This document shows, piece by piece, positions 5,481 to 5,487 of a stretch of DNA of 5,487 nucleotides; the first letter of the stretch is position 1, and each line of letters begins with the position of its first letter. The DNA is from Clostridia bacterium. Its GTDB lineage: Bacteria > Bacillota > Clostridia > Christensenellales > Aristaeellaceae. The position numbers were made by a program, and so were the translations under genes. The notes beneath the pieces are model-generated. The model did no database searches. It worked only from the letters and a program-made list of their open reading frames with translations, and had not been told where the DNA came from. The stretch covers positions 1 to 5,487 of the forward strand of contig JAFUWR010000334.1 in NCBI GenBank assembly GCA_017471125.1, written 5' to 3'.

Positions 5481-5487
5481 CTCCCCC

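Noticed and set aside
5384..5487. CRISPR array
   Set aside because: The two units are tandem near-copies with no variable spacer between short repeats, and no cas gene is present.

Overview
The window looks like ordinary chromosome from a high-GC member of the Firmicutes (Bacillota), most likely class Clostridia, for example a gut Christensenellales- or Oscillospirales-type lineage. Three things point there: a SpoIVFA/SpoIVFB-like pair from the sporulation sigma-K checkpoint, good AGGAGG-type ribosome binding sites with sigma-A promoters spaced 17 bp, and DegV-family and PAQR/hemolysin III genes of the Firmicute type. The taxon is an inference from gene content. There is no rRNA, tRNA, CRISPR array, phage gene or transposase, and no gene-free stretch longer than about 150 bases.

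Left part (1-1804). The 3' end of a MATE-type multidrug/cation antiporter gene enters on the + strand. It runs head-on into a two-gene minus-strand operon, and the two stop codons lie side by side within a 6-base overlap. The operon encodes a membrane-anchored, degenerate LytM/M23 protein (SpoIVFA-like) followed, with a one-base TGATG overlap, by an M50 site-2 intramembrane protease with an HEAAH motif, an LPLDGG motif and a CBS-like tail (SpoIVFB-like). In Bacillus subtilis these partners form a membrane complex that holds and then releases processing of pro-sigma-K.

Middle (1805-3702). A 146-base divergent intergenic region carries an extended -10 sigma-A promoter for a complete DHH/DHHA1 phosphoesterase (NrnA/exopolyphosphatase-like). 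A 9-bp inverted repeat flanks that promoter. The phosphoesterase gene ends at a perfect 10-bp hairpin. A second consensus promoter follows at once and drives a secreted protein of unknown function with a Pro/Glu-rich C-terminal tail.

Right part (3703-5487). A third consensus promoter, whose -10 box lies inside an 8-bp inverted repeat, drives a two-gene unit: a seven-helix hemolysin III/TrhA membrane protein and a DegV-family fatty-acid-binding protein, 12 bases apart. The two are plausibly linked through membrane lipid homeostasis. The window ends in two tandem 52-bp units, each containing a GC-rich hairpin, which look like a dispersed intergenic palindromic repeat. I saw no convincing new biological system. 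The most checkable oddities are the inverted repeats around two promoters, the terminal repeat pair, and the loss of three of four metal ligands in the LytM domain.
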